Notes: a model not told the origin generated them from the sequence alone. A DNA stretch of 8,713 bases from an uncultured Pirellulaceae bacterium (GCA_934255105.1 CAKQNH010000146.1:1-8713), one strand, 5' to 3'; shown: positions 1 through 6,257, numbered from the stretch's first letter. Numbers and translations are program-made.

Positions 1-1336
1 GGGAACCGTCCACGGGATGTTCACTGCCCACGAAAAATACGGCAAGCTGAAATGGAAACAGCTTGTCATGCCCGCTGTTAAATTGGCCGAGTCGGGCTAT
101 GCACTCGACGCCGCAAAAGTCAAATCAGCCAACGGCATCCTGGCTGACCGCGTGACCAAAGAAAGCAAGCATTTGCAGGAACTCGTTCGAGTCTATTCCA
201 AGCCTGGTGAACCGACGGCCGAATGGAGTGTTGGGGACAAAATGGTGCTGCCGGATTTGGCGAAAACTCTGCGGCGGATTGCCGAACTGGGCACCGATGG
301 ATTTTATCGTGGCGAGACGGCCCGCCTTTTGGTTGAGGAAATGAAAAGTGCCGGAGGATTGATTACCGAAGAAGATCTTGGCGATTACCACTCAGTTATT
401 CGCCCCGCCATTCATGGGACATTTCGCGGTCACGACATCTACGGTCCTCCACTGCCAAGTTCCGGCGGTACCTGTGTCGTGGCAATGCTAAACGTATTAG
501 AGAATTTTGATCTGAGGAAGAGGCAGCGGTATTCTGCAGACAACCTGCATCTCATCGCCGAAACGATGAAGCGAGTCTTCTGCGATCGGGCGCGCTATCT
601 AGGCGATTCAGCTTTTATCGATAACCCATCGCGAATGCTCAGCCAAGAGTACGCGCAGGCAATGGCACGCAAAATTGAGCTCGACAAGGCAACCCCCAGC
701 GCCAGCCTCGCCCCGGAAATCGATCTCAAATATGAATCGCCTTCGACCACCCATTTTTCGGTAATCGACAAGGACGGCCTCGCTGTTTCCAACACGACGA
801 CCCTTCAACGCGGGTGGGGATCGAGAATCGTGGTCAAGGATGCCGGCTTCCTCTTAAATAACACCATGGGTGATTTTAATTGGTTCCCTGACCACACTGA
901 CATTACGGGAAATATCGGCACGAAACCGAACCGCATCGCCCCCGGAAAACGGATGCTCAGTTCACAGTCCCCATGCATCGTTTCCCGCGACGGTCGTGCC
1001 GTGTTGGTTACGGGAAGCCCAGGCGGGCGGACGATCATCAATACTTCGCTGCAGATGATCCTGAACATCGTCGAATTCGAAATGGGTCTACCCGAAGCCA
1101 TGCGCGCCGAGCGAATTCATCATCAATGGTTTCCCGACCACCTACAGTTCGAAACTCACGCTGGGATTATTAGCCCCGCCACCGTTGAGGATTTGAAACA
1201 GCGAGGACACACCATGGCACCTCGCAGTCCCAGCAGCCATCACGGCGATGCCCATTCCATCTCTGTCGATCCAGAAAGCGGCGAATTTCACGCCGTGGCA
1301 GATTGGCGTATAGCGGGCAAGGCTCTCGCCTATTGA
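1..1336 (+). CDS. ggt: Gamma-glutamyltransferase family protein (5' end outside window)
   Basis: Gamma-glutamyltransferases are N-terminal-nucleophile hydrolases of the periplasm or exterior. They cleave gamma-glutamyl bonds, for example in glutathione, and mature by autocleavage before a threonine. The frame is open to the left edge: GTVHG precedes the first in-window ATG at 17, matching the family's PGTVAG segment, so the signal peptide and substrate-binding Arg region lie outside. Counting from that Met, the large-subunit part covers residues 1-243. Thr244 of TTHFSV is the predicted cleavage site and nucleophile. NNTMGDF (Asp286), MLSSQSP (Ser315/316) and GSPGG (333-337) are the family's substrate and oxyanion motifs, and RIHHQWFPD follows near the C terminus. 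One difference: NTTTLQ has Gln264 where E. coli GGT has the substrate-contacting Asn411. The C terminus is complete, ending in TGA. The family call is firm; glutathione as substrate is inference. Confidence 0.93.
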   Translation, partial: GTVHGMFTAHEKYGKLKWKQLVMPAVKLAESGYALDAAKVKSANGILADRVTKESKHLQELVRVYSKPGEPTAEWSVGDKMVLPDLAKTLRRIAELGTDGFYRGETARLLVEEMKSAGGLITEEDLGDYHSVIRPAIHGTFRGHDIYGPPLPSSGGTCVVAMLNVLENFDLRKRQRYSADNLHLIAETMKRVFCDRARYLGDSAFIDNPSRMLSQEYAQAMARKIELDKATPSASLAPEIDLKYESPSTTHFSVIDKDGLAVSNTTTLQRGWGSRIVVKDAGFLLNNTMGDFNWFPDHTDITGNIGTKPNRIAPGKRMLSSQSPCIVSRDGRAVLVTGSPGGRTIINTSLQMILNIVEFEMGLPEAMRAERIHHQWFPDHLQFETHAGIISPATVEDLKQRGHTMAPRSPSSHHGDAHSISVDPESGEFHAVADWRIAGKALAY

Positions 1337-1366
1337 AATCGAGCTCTTAATACTCACATAAGAAAA

Positions 1367-1393
1367 CGCCAGGGAAATCCCCAGTACCCGGCG
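1367..1393 (+). terminator. Weak hairpin after the GGT gene
   Basis: CGCC-A-GGG (1367-1374) can pair with CCCGGCG (1387-1393), giving seven pairs with one bulged A and a 12-nt loop, 31 bases after the GGT stop. There is no T-run behind it, so it is at best an atypical terminator or a transcript-end stabiliser. Confidence 0.25.
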
Positions 1394-1430
1394 TGTCCCC
1401 GATCTAATAACGTTATCCGACTGAAGAAAT

Positions 1431-1852
1431 GTGCGTCTGAAGATTCTCAATATTTGCCTGCTTATCGCTGCGTTGGCACCGCTATCGTCTCGTGGTGAAG
1501 ACACTGTCCTTGAAAGATGGGACCGCGCGGTTTGCCTGCATTCGCCCGGAGCCAAGCCTGAATCTGACAATTTTGCAACTGGCTTCGTCGTTGAACACTC
1601 TGGCTCGCTCTTCCTCGTAACAACCAATGGGGGACAGAGCCGATTGTCTATGCATTCCCCGCAATTGCGCAAGGTACAAGTGGTGGACCTGCTTTCTCGT
1701 GCATTGACGACTCGGAGAGCTGCGTTTTAGTTGGGATGTACATCGGCGTTTGTTTTGACGCATCGGGCGGCAAACTTTCGAAGCTAGTCCCATCGTCGGT
1801 CATACACGACGCGATAGAGACCCAATCCAACCTAAAAAACGGCGGACAATAA
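1431..1852 (+). pseudogene. Decayed secreted trypsin-like serine protease
   Basis: Two parts of one protease fold lie in different frames. Part one starts with GTG at 1431; the overlapping ATG at 1429 stops after three codons. It encodes a signal peptide (MRLKILNICLLIAALAPLSS), then a segment ending ATGFVVEHSGSLFLVT, which is the beta-strand pair just before the catalytic His in trypsin-like peptidases. That His never follows, and the frame then runs on without resemblance to a stop at about 1730. Part two, from about 1625 to TAA at 1850-1852, reads QGTSGGPAF, with the active Ser codon at 1679-1681, then VLVGMYIGV and KLVPSSVIHDAI, typical of the C-terminal barrel. Roughly 100 residues carrying His and Asp are absent and the frame shifts. 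I infer an internal deletion with frameshift, so no active protease. An assembly error is less likely because much coding sequence is missing. Confidence 0.7.
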
Positions 1853-1925
1853 TGATCAAGGAAGGGTCCGCAAAACTGAGGAACTCAAAGTGAAGCAACT
1901 GTGGTCACCCAATCCTGCACCGGAT

Positions 1926-3392
1926 TTACGGGATCGCTTGGAGGATGCGGCCGATCGTTTCGTTCATGTAGGGATAGACATTTTTGGAGCTGGGCCCCAT
2001 CCGCACGACGACTAGCTTGCGGGAGGGAATGATCATCGTCACCTGCCCCATGAATCCAGCCGGCCAGTACGTGTCCTCAGGAACTTGATCCATCCGCGGC
2101 GCCCGGTTGAGCCAGAACATTCCGCCGTAGTTCAGCTTCTCGTCGGCTGGTGCCGGTGTGGTAACGAAATCGATCCAGCCTTCGGGCAGAATCCGCTCTC
2201 CCCGCCAGACACCATCCTGGAGATAGAGCAATCCGAAGCGGACCCAGTCGTGGGCAGACACGTAGTCGTAGCCCGACAGGATGAAGTTTCCCCAGGGGTC
2301 GGTTTCCAAAACCGGACTGCGTGCGCCGATCTTGTCGAACAAGGCCCGCTGCGGAAAGGTGAGGTAGTCTCCACCCTGAGCCTCGACCGTATCGCGAATG
2401 ATTTTTCCGAGACTCAAGGGGTCGCAGTTGAGATAGGAATTCCGAGTTCCAGGAGGAACCTTCGCAGGTGCTTTGATGACGTGCTCGAACACGTTGAGGG
2501 AGTCGAAGTAAACCCGCATATGTTGGTTTTCAGCCGTCAACTGATCACCCCCGAATCCAAGATTGCCGAACTCCAGACCGCTGCTCATATGAAGCAGATC
2601 GCGGATCCGGATCTCGCGCCGCGAGTCTCCTTGCCACTCCTTGATTGGCGCCGGCTGGTCAAGTTCGAGGAGGCCGCGCTGCACGAGGATGGCGATCAGC
2701 GTGGCGGTGATGCTTTTGCCCTGTGACCAACTGATCTGCGGCGTGTCTTTTGTCCAACCGGGGGCGTAACGTTCGCCGATGATCTTGCCATCGTAGGCGA
2801 CGACAAAGGCGCGGGTATTCTGTTCTTCCTGAGCCATTGCCCAATCGAGCGCAGCGGCCACCGCCTTGGAGTCGACGCCAGTGGGAACAGGCGACGTCGC
2901 TCCGACCTCGCCCATGGGCCAGTCCTGTGTGGAAGCATCGGGGATATTGCGGGGCACTTTGACGGGTTTGAAGAAAACATTTTCTTCGCCGCGTGGCAGA
3001 ATCGTGCTCCCTTGATCACCCGTGTATCGCGCGCTGCGGGGCGGAGCGCCCGGAGCCGTCACCGTCACGATCTTGCGTTCTTTGTCGACGTGGTATTTGA
3101 AATCGGGTTGCCAGCCGAAATATGCAAACGGGGCAATATCCTGCGCGATGACTTCCTCCGCAGTGCGGTGGTACTCCCGCCCCACGACCCACAGTCCGGA
3201 GCTGATATGGTGCGCGCAGATGGCCGCGCGGAATTCCATGTTTTCCCGCTTCTTCTCTGCGGCGGTCGCCGCTTTTGCCGTCGGCTCCTGTGCGGTCAGA
3301 GGATTCGGTGGAGTGAACAGCACGAGAGCGGCCAATAGCGCGGTCGCATACAAGCGGTGCAGTCGAATTGGTTTCATTTGAATTGTTTTCAT
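1926..3392 (-). CDS. Secreted beta-lactamase-related serine hydrolase
   Basis: A complete 488-residue protein of the beta-lactamase/class C/EstB superfamily: penicillin-binding-protein-like hydrolases acting on esters, amides or peptidoglycan-like substrates outside the cytoplasm. Numbered from ATG at 3390-3392, an N-terminal signal peptide (about residues 1-34, LTAQ at the end) leads into an accessory region (about 45-145). The catalytic domain follows: SWSQGKSIT gives the SxxK motif (Ser223, Lys226), RDLLHMSSGLE is the usual segment after it, and YLN (Tyr320-Asn322) is the second motif. The third K/H-T-G-like position reads GFMGQ (446-450), as in several esterase-type relatives, so true beta-lactamase activity is unlikely. 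The frame extends to a TTG at 3410 and another ATG lies at 3377. I chose 3392, but 3377 also gives a good signal peptide and neither has a clear Shine-Dalgarno. It converges on the protease remnant. Its GC content looks higher than that of its neighbours. Substrate unknown. Confidence 0.88.
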   Translation of the reverse strand: MKTIQMKPIRLHRLYATALLAALVLFTPPNPLTAQEPTAKAATAAEKKRENMEFRAAICAHHISSGLWVVGREYHRTAEEVIAQDIAPFAYFGWQPDFKYHVDKERKIVTVTAPGAPPRSARYTGDQGSTILPRGEENVFFKPVKVPRNIPDASTQDWPMGEVGATSPVPTGVDSKAVAAALDWAMAQEEQNTRAFVVAYDGKIIGERYAPGWTKDTPQISWSQGKSITATLIAILVQRGLLELDQPAPIKEWQGDSRREIRIRDLLHMSSGLEFGNLGFGGDQLTAENQHMRVYFDSLNVFEHVIKAPAKVPPGTRNSYLNCDPLSLGKIIRDTVEAQGGDYLTFPQRALFDKIGARSPVLETDPWGNFILSGYDYVSAHDWVRFGLLYLQDGVWRGERILPEGWIDFVTTPAPADEKLNYGGMFWLNRAPRMDQVPEDTYWPAGFMGQVTMIIPSRKLVVVRMGPSSKNVYPYMNETIGRILQAIP

Positions 3393-3717
3393 GTCTTGGT
3401 TCAACGACAACAGGAATGTTCGGCGGTTTTCCGCAGCGACGGATGATGGCTTCTTGACGTCTTGCTGCGCTCATCCGTGGGGAGGTTTTTCGCAATGAAG
3501 CAAAGTTGGAAGAGAGGGGGTGTTCATGGTTTTAGGCGAGAACCGCTTCCCTCTCACTGCGACGTCGTATGGAGCTCGGATTATGCCTCTGCAGTTACTC
3601 ATCCGCCGCACGACTAGGTTCTGTTGTAGTTGGAACTCTCGAACTATGCAACGCTCCGCTGGGACCAACGAACCATTCGCACGGCTTCGATCTCTTCTGC
3701 TGGACTGCACTGGTAAT
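3393..3717. other. Non-coding gap upstream of the serine hydrolase
   Basis: About 325 bases with no convincing gene. Short open frames exist on both strands but none shows a recognisable domain, a signal peptide or a ribosome site. The part next to 3392 should hold the hydrolase promoter, though I see no clear -35/-10 pair. The rest may be degraded sequence of the PA14 gene's lost 3' part; I could not read recognisable protein from it. Confidence 0.4.
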
Positions 3718-4113
3718 TCATTGTGCGTTGTTGGCTGACGATAGTCGCATGCCGGGGATCGGACGCTCCATTGTGCCATCGGGCAGTTGCCAGCCGACAG
3801 CCAGACAGTCATCGACCGTCGCTTCCATTTGCAAGGCTTCGACGTAGTAGCGTTTGCCTGCTTCCAAACGAATCGGCTTCGATCGCTGCTCGGGATACTT
3901 GTCCCAGACCCGTGATGGTGTCCAACGCTTCATCTCGACAATGCGAGTCTTGTTCGATGGCTCTTCGGATGGACTCAGCCACAACTCGGCATAATCGTCT
4001 GCGGCCATCCAGAAAACGTAATCACCCGTTTGCGGTGGGTGAATATAGCCGCGAATTCGCGGCCCGAAGTTTTCTTTCCAGTTGACCGGAGATTCGATCG
4101 GAAGCTGCGGATT
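3718..4113 (-). pseudogene. Truncated PA14-domain gene remnant
   Basis: On the minus strand an open stretch of about 131 codons runs between a TAA at 4114-4116 and a TGA at 3718-3720. It reads as most of a PA14 domain, a beta-barrel carbohydrate-binding module of large secreted or surface proteins. Diagnostic segments in order are NWKENFGPRIRGYIHPP, TGDYVFWMAADDYAELWLS, WTPSRVWDKYPEQRSKPI, LEAGKRYYVEALQ and DCLAVGWQLPDG. The first ATG in frame (4008) lies inside the domain, after the DYVF strand, so it cannot be the original start. The N-terminal PA14 strands, any signal peptide and the partner domains usual in such proteins are missing. I infer a 5'- and probably 3'-truncated remnant next to the transposase region. 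A small expressed protein starting at 4008 is possible but would lack half the barrel. Confidence 0.75.
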
Positions 4114-4123
4114 TTACCGCAGC
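4104..4123. repeat. Perfect 7-bp hairpin at the PA14 remnant edge
   Basis: GCTGCGG (4104-4110), a six-base loop ATTTTA, then CCGCAGC (4117-4123) form a perfect inverted repeat. The loop contains the stop codon that truncates the PA14 frame. No T-run follows on the plus strand. It may be the edge of the rearrangement that broke the PA14 gene. Confidence 0.55.
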
Positions 4124-4187
4124 ATCTCCACACTTAACTGTAAAGGAATTGTTAGCCTCCCAACGCAACGTCACGTTGTCGGCCCAA

Positions 4188-4208
4188 GGGCCACAGCACT
4201 TTATTGTG
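4188..4208 (-). repeat. Core repeat copy, inverted, left of RAYT
   Basis: Read on the minus strand this is AAAGTGCTGTGGCCC preceded by an AT-rich tail. It matches the copy at 5735-5748 on the plus strand over about 14-15 bases. It is the only core copy found left of the RAYT gene and lies in the opposite orientation to those at its right side, so the gene sits between inverted copies. Confidence 0.6.
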
Positions 4209-4351
4209 GGGGGATAGACACTCGTCAGCGGTTGGCAAAGAGATCGAAGCCTCTCAGATGGCGGCGAGATGGCTGGGTGAAGAGGTTATCGGCTAGGTGT
4301 AGCCCGTAAGCAGCGCAAGAGAGAATTCACAGTACGCGTCGAGGAGGGCTC

Positions 4352-4380
4352 GGCACAGTGTGCCTAGCGAATTGCGCTAG
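4352..4380. repeat. Two abutting hairpins downstream of RAYT
   Basis: GGCAC-AGT-GTGCC (4352-4364) is immediately followed by CTAGCG-AATTG-CGCTAG (4364-4380), sharing the C at 4364. Both stems are perfect (5 and 6 bp). They lie 52-81 bases beyond the RAYT stop. They could be a bidirectional terminator or the downstream palindromes of a REP-type element. Neither stem sequence occurs again in the window. Confidence 0.5.
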
Positions 4381-4411
4381 AGAGTGGAGCTTGCGAAGAT
4401 GAGCCAGAAGA

Positions 4412-4445
4412 CTGGCTGGCGATCGAAGCTGGCTAGCTATCGAAT
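4412..4445. repeat. Imperfect 17-bp tandem duplication at the RAYT stop
   Basis: CTGGCTGGCGATCGAAG (4412-4428) is followed directly by CTGGCTAGCTATCGAAT (4429-4445), with three mismatches. The second copy carries the last codons and stop of the RAYT gene, so the first may be a duplicated, diverged gene end. Confidence 0.45.
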
Positions 4446-5512
4446 AGTTCGCGGAGACGAGGTGTGGCATGGAAGCGACTTTGCCGGTCCAGGCTACGAG
4501 CGGCGTCGACGATGGTTGGACGCCCCGCTACCAAGTGAAATAGTTCGCCGAAGTTCTCGACCAGTTCGCACCAGGCTGCCGGTTCAATTCCCAGACGCTC
4601 CAGCACGGCAGGCGCTGCGGCGGGCGTGGTGCCGCGCTTGCCGGGAGCAATGCACCGAGCAGTCCAGTCGAGCAGCTCGATGTACGACTGGACTGACATG
4701 TTGAGAAAGCCCTTGTCGCTGCATCGATCGCCACTGGTATTCAAATGCACACCGATCTCATCGCGCAGTTCGTCGATCGTCAGCGGAGACAGGAATCGAT
4801 CTGGACGCTCCGCAGCAGTCGGGCTCTGCTGGTCATTCGGTGTGGCTGCAGCCTGCCGCTGCTCGAGCAACAGGGCGGAGATGCGGCGCTGGGCGGAGGT
4901 GTAGTCGCTCTCTTCGAGCAATTCCGCTAGCGCCGCTCGTATCGGATTGAGGTCGACATAGGCTGCGCAGGCGAGCAGCCCGGTTTCGTCGAGAATCTTC
5001 ACGCTCTGAAATCTAGACTCCCAAAACTTACCTGGAATTTCGTCTTCACGGTTGGCTCGTTGAGCGATCTTCTGGCACAACAGACGCATCCACCACGAAA
5101 TATCGCTCAGTCGACGGCGGATCTGTTTCAATTTTGGAAGGTCATTGCAAATCGAGTTGATCTCGTTTTGCTTGGGCTCTAGCGCTTGTCCATCGCGCCC
5201 CTTACGTTTCGGGCAGAGCAGCAGCCAGTGACGAGCCACCTCGGCCGCCTCCCAGGTCGCCGCGACGTCTGGCCGCGAACGAAGGATTTGATGAAAATGG
5301 TTGGACATGATCGAATATCCAAGTAGATCTATCGCGAAGTACTTCGCCTGCAAGGCGATCAGGTCCTCGATCCAACCCTTGCGGTGATCGTAGTTTTTAC
5401 CAGTTACTGGATCGTCGCCAAACAACAGGCAGCGCCGCACGACGCGATTGTAGACATGCACAGTGTCGATTGCTTCTGGATCGAGAAGCTCGTAGCGATT
5501 TAATCGAGCCAT
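4433..5512 (-). CDS. REP-associated tyrosine transposase (RAYT), IS200/Y1 type
   Basis: A complete 359-residue protein of the Y1_Tnp/RAYT family: HUH-type single-strand endonucleases that nick palindromic DNA through a tyrosine and are usually domesticated, single-copy genes linked to REP palindromes. The metal-binding pair is HFH (His72-Phe-His74) in GYSIMSNHFHQIL. The nucleophile is probably Tyr185 in AAYVDLNPIRA. KFWESRFQSVKIL (162-174) is the usual segment before it. Typical RAYTs are near 150-230 residues. Here an added C-terminal region (about 235-359, with GDRCSDKGFLNMS and LLDWTAR) is present; I recall similar long forms from planctomycetes. The ATG at 5512 has GGAG eight bases upstream (minus strand). 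No frameshift or lost motif is visible, so it is probably functional. It is flanked by hairpin clusters and by inverted core repeats. A diverged fragment of the same C-terminal region lies at 6258-6360. Confidence 0.93.
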   Translation of the reverse strand: MARLNRYELLDPEAIDTVHVYNRVVRRCLLFGDDPVTGKNYDHRKGWIEDLIALQAKYFAIDLLGYSIMSNHFHQILRSRPDVAATWEAAEVARHWLLLCPKRKGRDGQALEPKQNEINSICNDLPKLKQIRRRLSDISWWMRLLCQKIAQRANREDEIPGKFWESRFQSVKILDETGLLACAAYVDLNPIRAALAELLEESDYTSAQRRISALLLEQRQAAATPNDQQSPTAAERPDRFLSPLTIDELRDEIGVHLNTSGDRCSDKGFLNMSVQSYIELLDWTARCIAPGKRGTTPAAAPAVLERLGIEPAAWCELVENFGELFHLVAGRPTIVDAARSLDRQSRFHATPRLRELFDS

Positions 5513-5520
5513 GGTGAATA

Positions 5521-5524
5521 CTCC
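5521..5524 (-). promoter_or_regulatory. Shine-Dalgarno site of the RAYT gene
   Basis: GGAG on the minus strand, eight bases before the ATG at 5512. It supports this start over internal ones. Confidence 0.5.
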
Positions 5525-5564
5525 GCTGTCGGGTAATAGCCAGCTACTAGCGCGCTCTCATGGG

Positions 5565-5603
5565 GGCCGCGACTTCAGTCGCTTGACTGACTTTCAGTCG
5601 GCC
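5565..5603. repeat. REP-like three-way palindrome upstream of RAYT
   Basis: An outer stem GGCC (5565-5568)/GGCC (5600-5603) encloses two perfect hairpins: GCGACT-TC-AGTCGC (5569-5582) and GACTGA-CTT-TCAGTC (5585-5599), joined by TT. An alternative fold pairs GGCC(gc)GACT with AGTCGGCC. It lies 53-91 bases upstream of the RAYT start. RAYT enzymes recognise such palindromes next to their own gene, so this is the best candidate for its cognate REP/BIME site. It occurs once in the window. It could also be a transcription or translation control structure for the RAYT. Confidence 0.6.
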
Positions 5604-5697
5604 GTTCAGCGCTCAGCCCGATTAGGGCCTATCTATATAGACGAACGGAAGCTGAAATTCTTACGCGCCATCCACCAAATATTCAAAAATAGTTTCT

Positions 5698-5750
5698 CCA
5701 ACAAGGTGCTGTGGCCCAGCGTCTGGTGCCAACAAAGTGCTGTGGCCCCG
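5698..5750 (+). repeat. Two forward core repeat copies
   Basis: CCAACAAGGTGCTGTGGCCC (5698-5717) and a second copy with AAAGTGCTGTGGCCCCG (5729-5750), start to start 31 bases apart. These open the repeat patchwork on the 5' side of the RAYT gene and are inverted relative to the copy at 4188. Confidence 0.7.
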
Positions 5751-5777
5751 CGTCCGCGGTGGCCCCGCGTCCGCGGT
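5744..5777 (+). repeat. 17-bp tandem repeat, two exact copies
   Basis: GGCCCCGCGTCCGCGGT occurs at 5744-5760 and 5761-5777 without a mismatch. Each unit contains the inverted motif CCGCG-TC-CGCGG. The first unit grows directly out of the preceding core repeat (GTGCTGTGGCCCCG). Confidence 0.75.
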
Positions 5778-5780
5778 TTA

Positions 5781-5910
5781 CGTGCAGTGTCCCCGACTAG
5801 CCGTTTCGTGCAGTGTCCCCGACTAGCCGGTGTCCCCGACTAGCCGTGTCCCCGACTAGCCATGTCCCCGACAGAGGGTGCCTCATATCGTGCCGCGTCC
5901 CCGACTAGAG
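5781..5910 (+). repeat. TGTCCCCGACTAGCC array
   Basis: Two 23-base copies starting CGTGCAG and ending in GACTAGCCG (5781-5803, 5807-5829) are followed by bare 15/16-base units at 5831-5846 and 5847-5861. Decayed copies follow at 5863-5872 (ending GACAG) and 5897-5910 (ending GACTAGAG). Spacing shrinks from 26 to 16 bases along the array, suggesting slippage or stepwise duplication of a subunit. The last two copies are followed by AGGGTG motifs, of which 5908-5923 forms AGGGT-GACTCA-ACCCT. Confidence 0.75.
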
Positions 5911-6040
5911 GGTGACTCAACCCTTATGTCGACAGCAGCGAGCTCATTCGCGGGTCTCACTGATCTTCCTGTCAAAATTTGGATCGTCGGTCGCGCCGCC
6001 AATTGCGCAGCTAAACTCAGAGCGACTGCAAGCCAGTGAG
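5911..6040. other. Non-repetitive spacer between arrays
   Basis: About 130 bases without core repeats or recognisable coding content. Open frames run through it into the repeats on either side, but the reading has no known domain. Confidence 0.35.
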
Positions 6041-6076
6041 GGCCACGGAGGAGGCCACGGGGGAGGCCACGGGGGA
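6041..6076 (-). repeat. 12-bp tandem repeat, three copies
   Basis: GGCCACGGAGGA, then GGCCACGGGGGA twice, at 6041-6052, 6053-6064 and 6065-6076. The reverse complement carries CCGTGGCC, which also occurs in forward arrays around 6153-6160, so this block appears to be the same material in the opposite orientation. Twelve bases keep the frame and would read as Gly-His-Gly-Gly repeats, but no real gene is indicated. Confidence 0.7.
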
Positions 6077-6089
6077 CACAGGGCCCGCT

Positions 6090-6103
6090 GGGGACACTGC
6101 ACG
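6090..6103 (-). repeat. Inverted copy of the CGTGCAGTGTCCCC motif
   Basis: The reverse complement is exactly CGTGCAGTGTCCCC, found in forward orientation at 5781-5794 and 5807-5820. A transcript across 5781-6103 could fold these together over about 270 bases. Confidence 0.6.
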
Positions 6104-6126
6104 CCAATACGTGGCTTCGTTTTCAA

Positions 6127-6257
6127 CCAACAAGGTGCTGTGGCCCCGCGTGCCGTGGCCCCGCGTGCCAAGCCGCGTGCCCGCCAACAAGGTGCTGTGG
6201 CCCCGCGTGCCAAGGCCCCGCGTGCCAAGGCCCCGCGTGCCAAGCCCCGCGTGCCAA
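6127..6257 (+). repeat. 15-bp GGCCCCGCGTGCCAA array with 57-bp higher-order period
   Basis: A core repeat (6127-6148) leads into 15-base units at 6142-6156 and 6157-6171 plus a partial unit. A second core (6184-6205, 57 bases after the first) leads into units at 6199-6213, 6214-6228, 6229-6243 and a 14-base unit at 6244-6257. The first 28 bases of the two halves are nearly identical. The unit length is a multiple of three, so several frames stay open and translate as Pro-Arg-Val-Pro or Ala-Pro-Arg-Ala repeats. I consider those frames artefacts, because they lack start signals and merge into unrelated sequence. Confidence 0.8.

Larger units (their letters stand above)
4124..4432. other. Non-coding flank between PA14 remnant and RAYT gene
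   Basis: About 310 bases downstream of the transposase stop. It holds one inverted copy of the core repeat (4188-4208), two adjacent hairpins (4352-4380) and a short direct repeat at the gene end. Between them I see no protein or RNA gene. This is the 3' flank where a REP-type element's right end would be expected. Confidence 0.5.

Noticed and set aside
1391..1402. GCGTGTCCCCGA after the GGT gene, resembling the TGTCCCCGACTAGCC units
   Set aside because: Only about 11 bases match and neither the AACAA head nor CTAGCC tail is present; a chance match is plausible, far from the array.
2085..2726. 213-residue plus-strand open frame opposite the serine hydrolase
   Set aside because: Antisense shadow of a gene with clear catalytic motifs; no domain or start signal of its own.
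3408..3410. TTG start giving six extra residues to the serine hydrolase
   Set aside because: No Shine-Dalgarno, and ATG starts at 3392 or 3377 give a better placed signal peptide.
4082..4309. 75-residue plus-strand open frame between PA14 remnant and RAYT
   Set aside because: Overlaps the PA14 remnant and the inverted core repeat; basic, low-information translation with no recognisable domain.
5698..6257. CRISPR array
   Set aside because: Units are short, directly tandem or irregularly spaced, GC-rich, and have no unique spacers of constant length; no cas genes are present.
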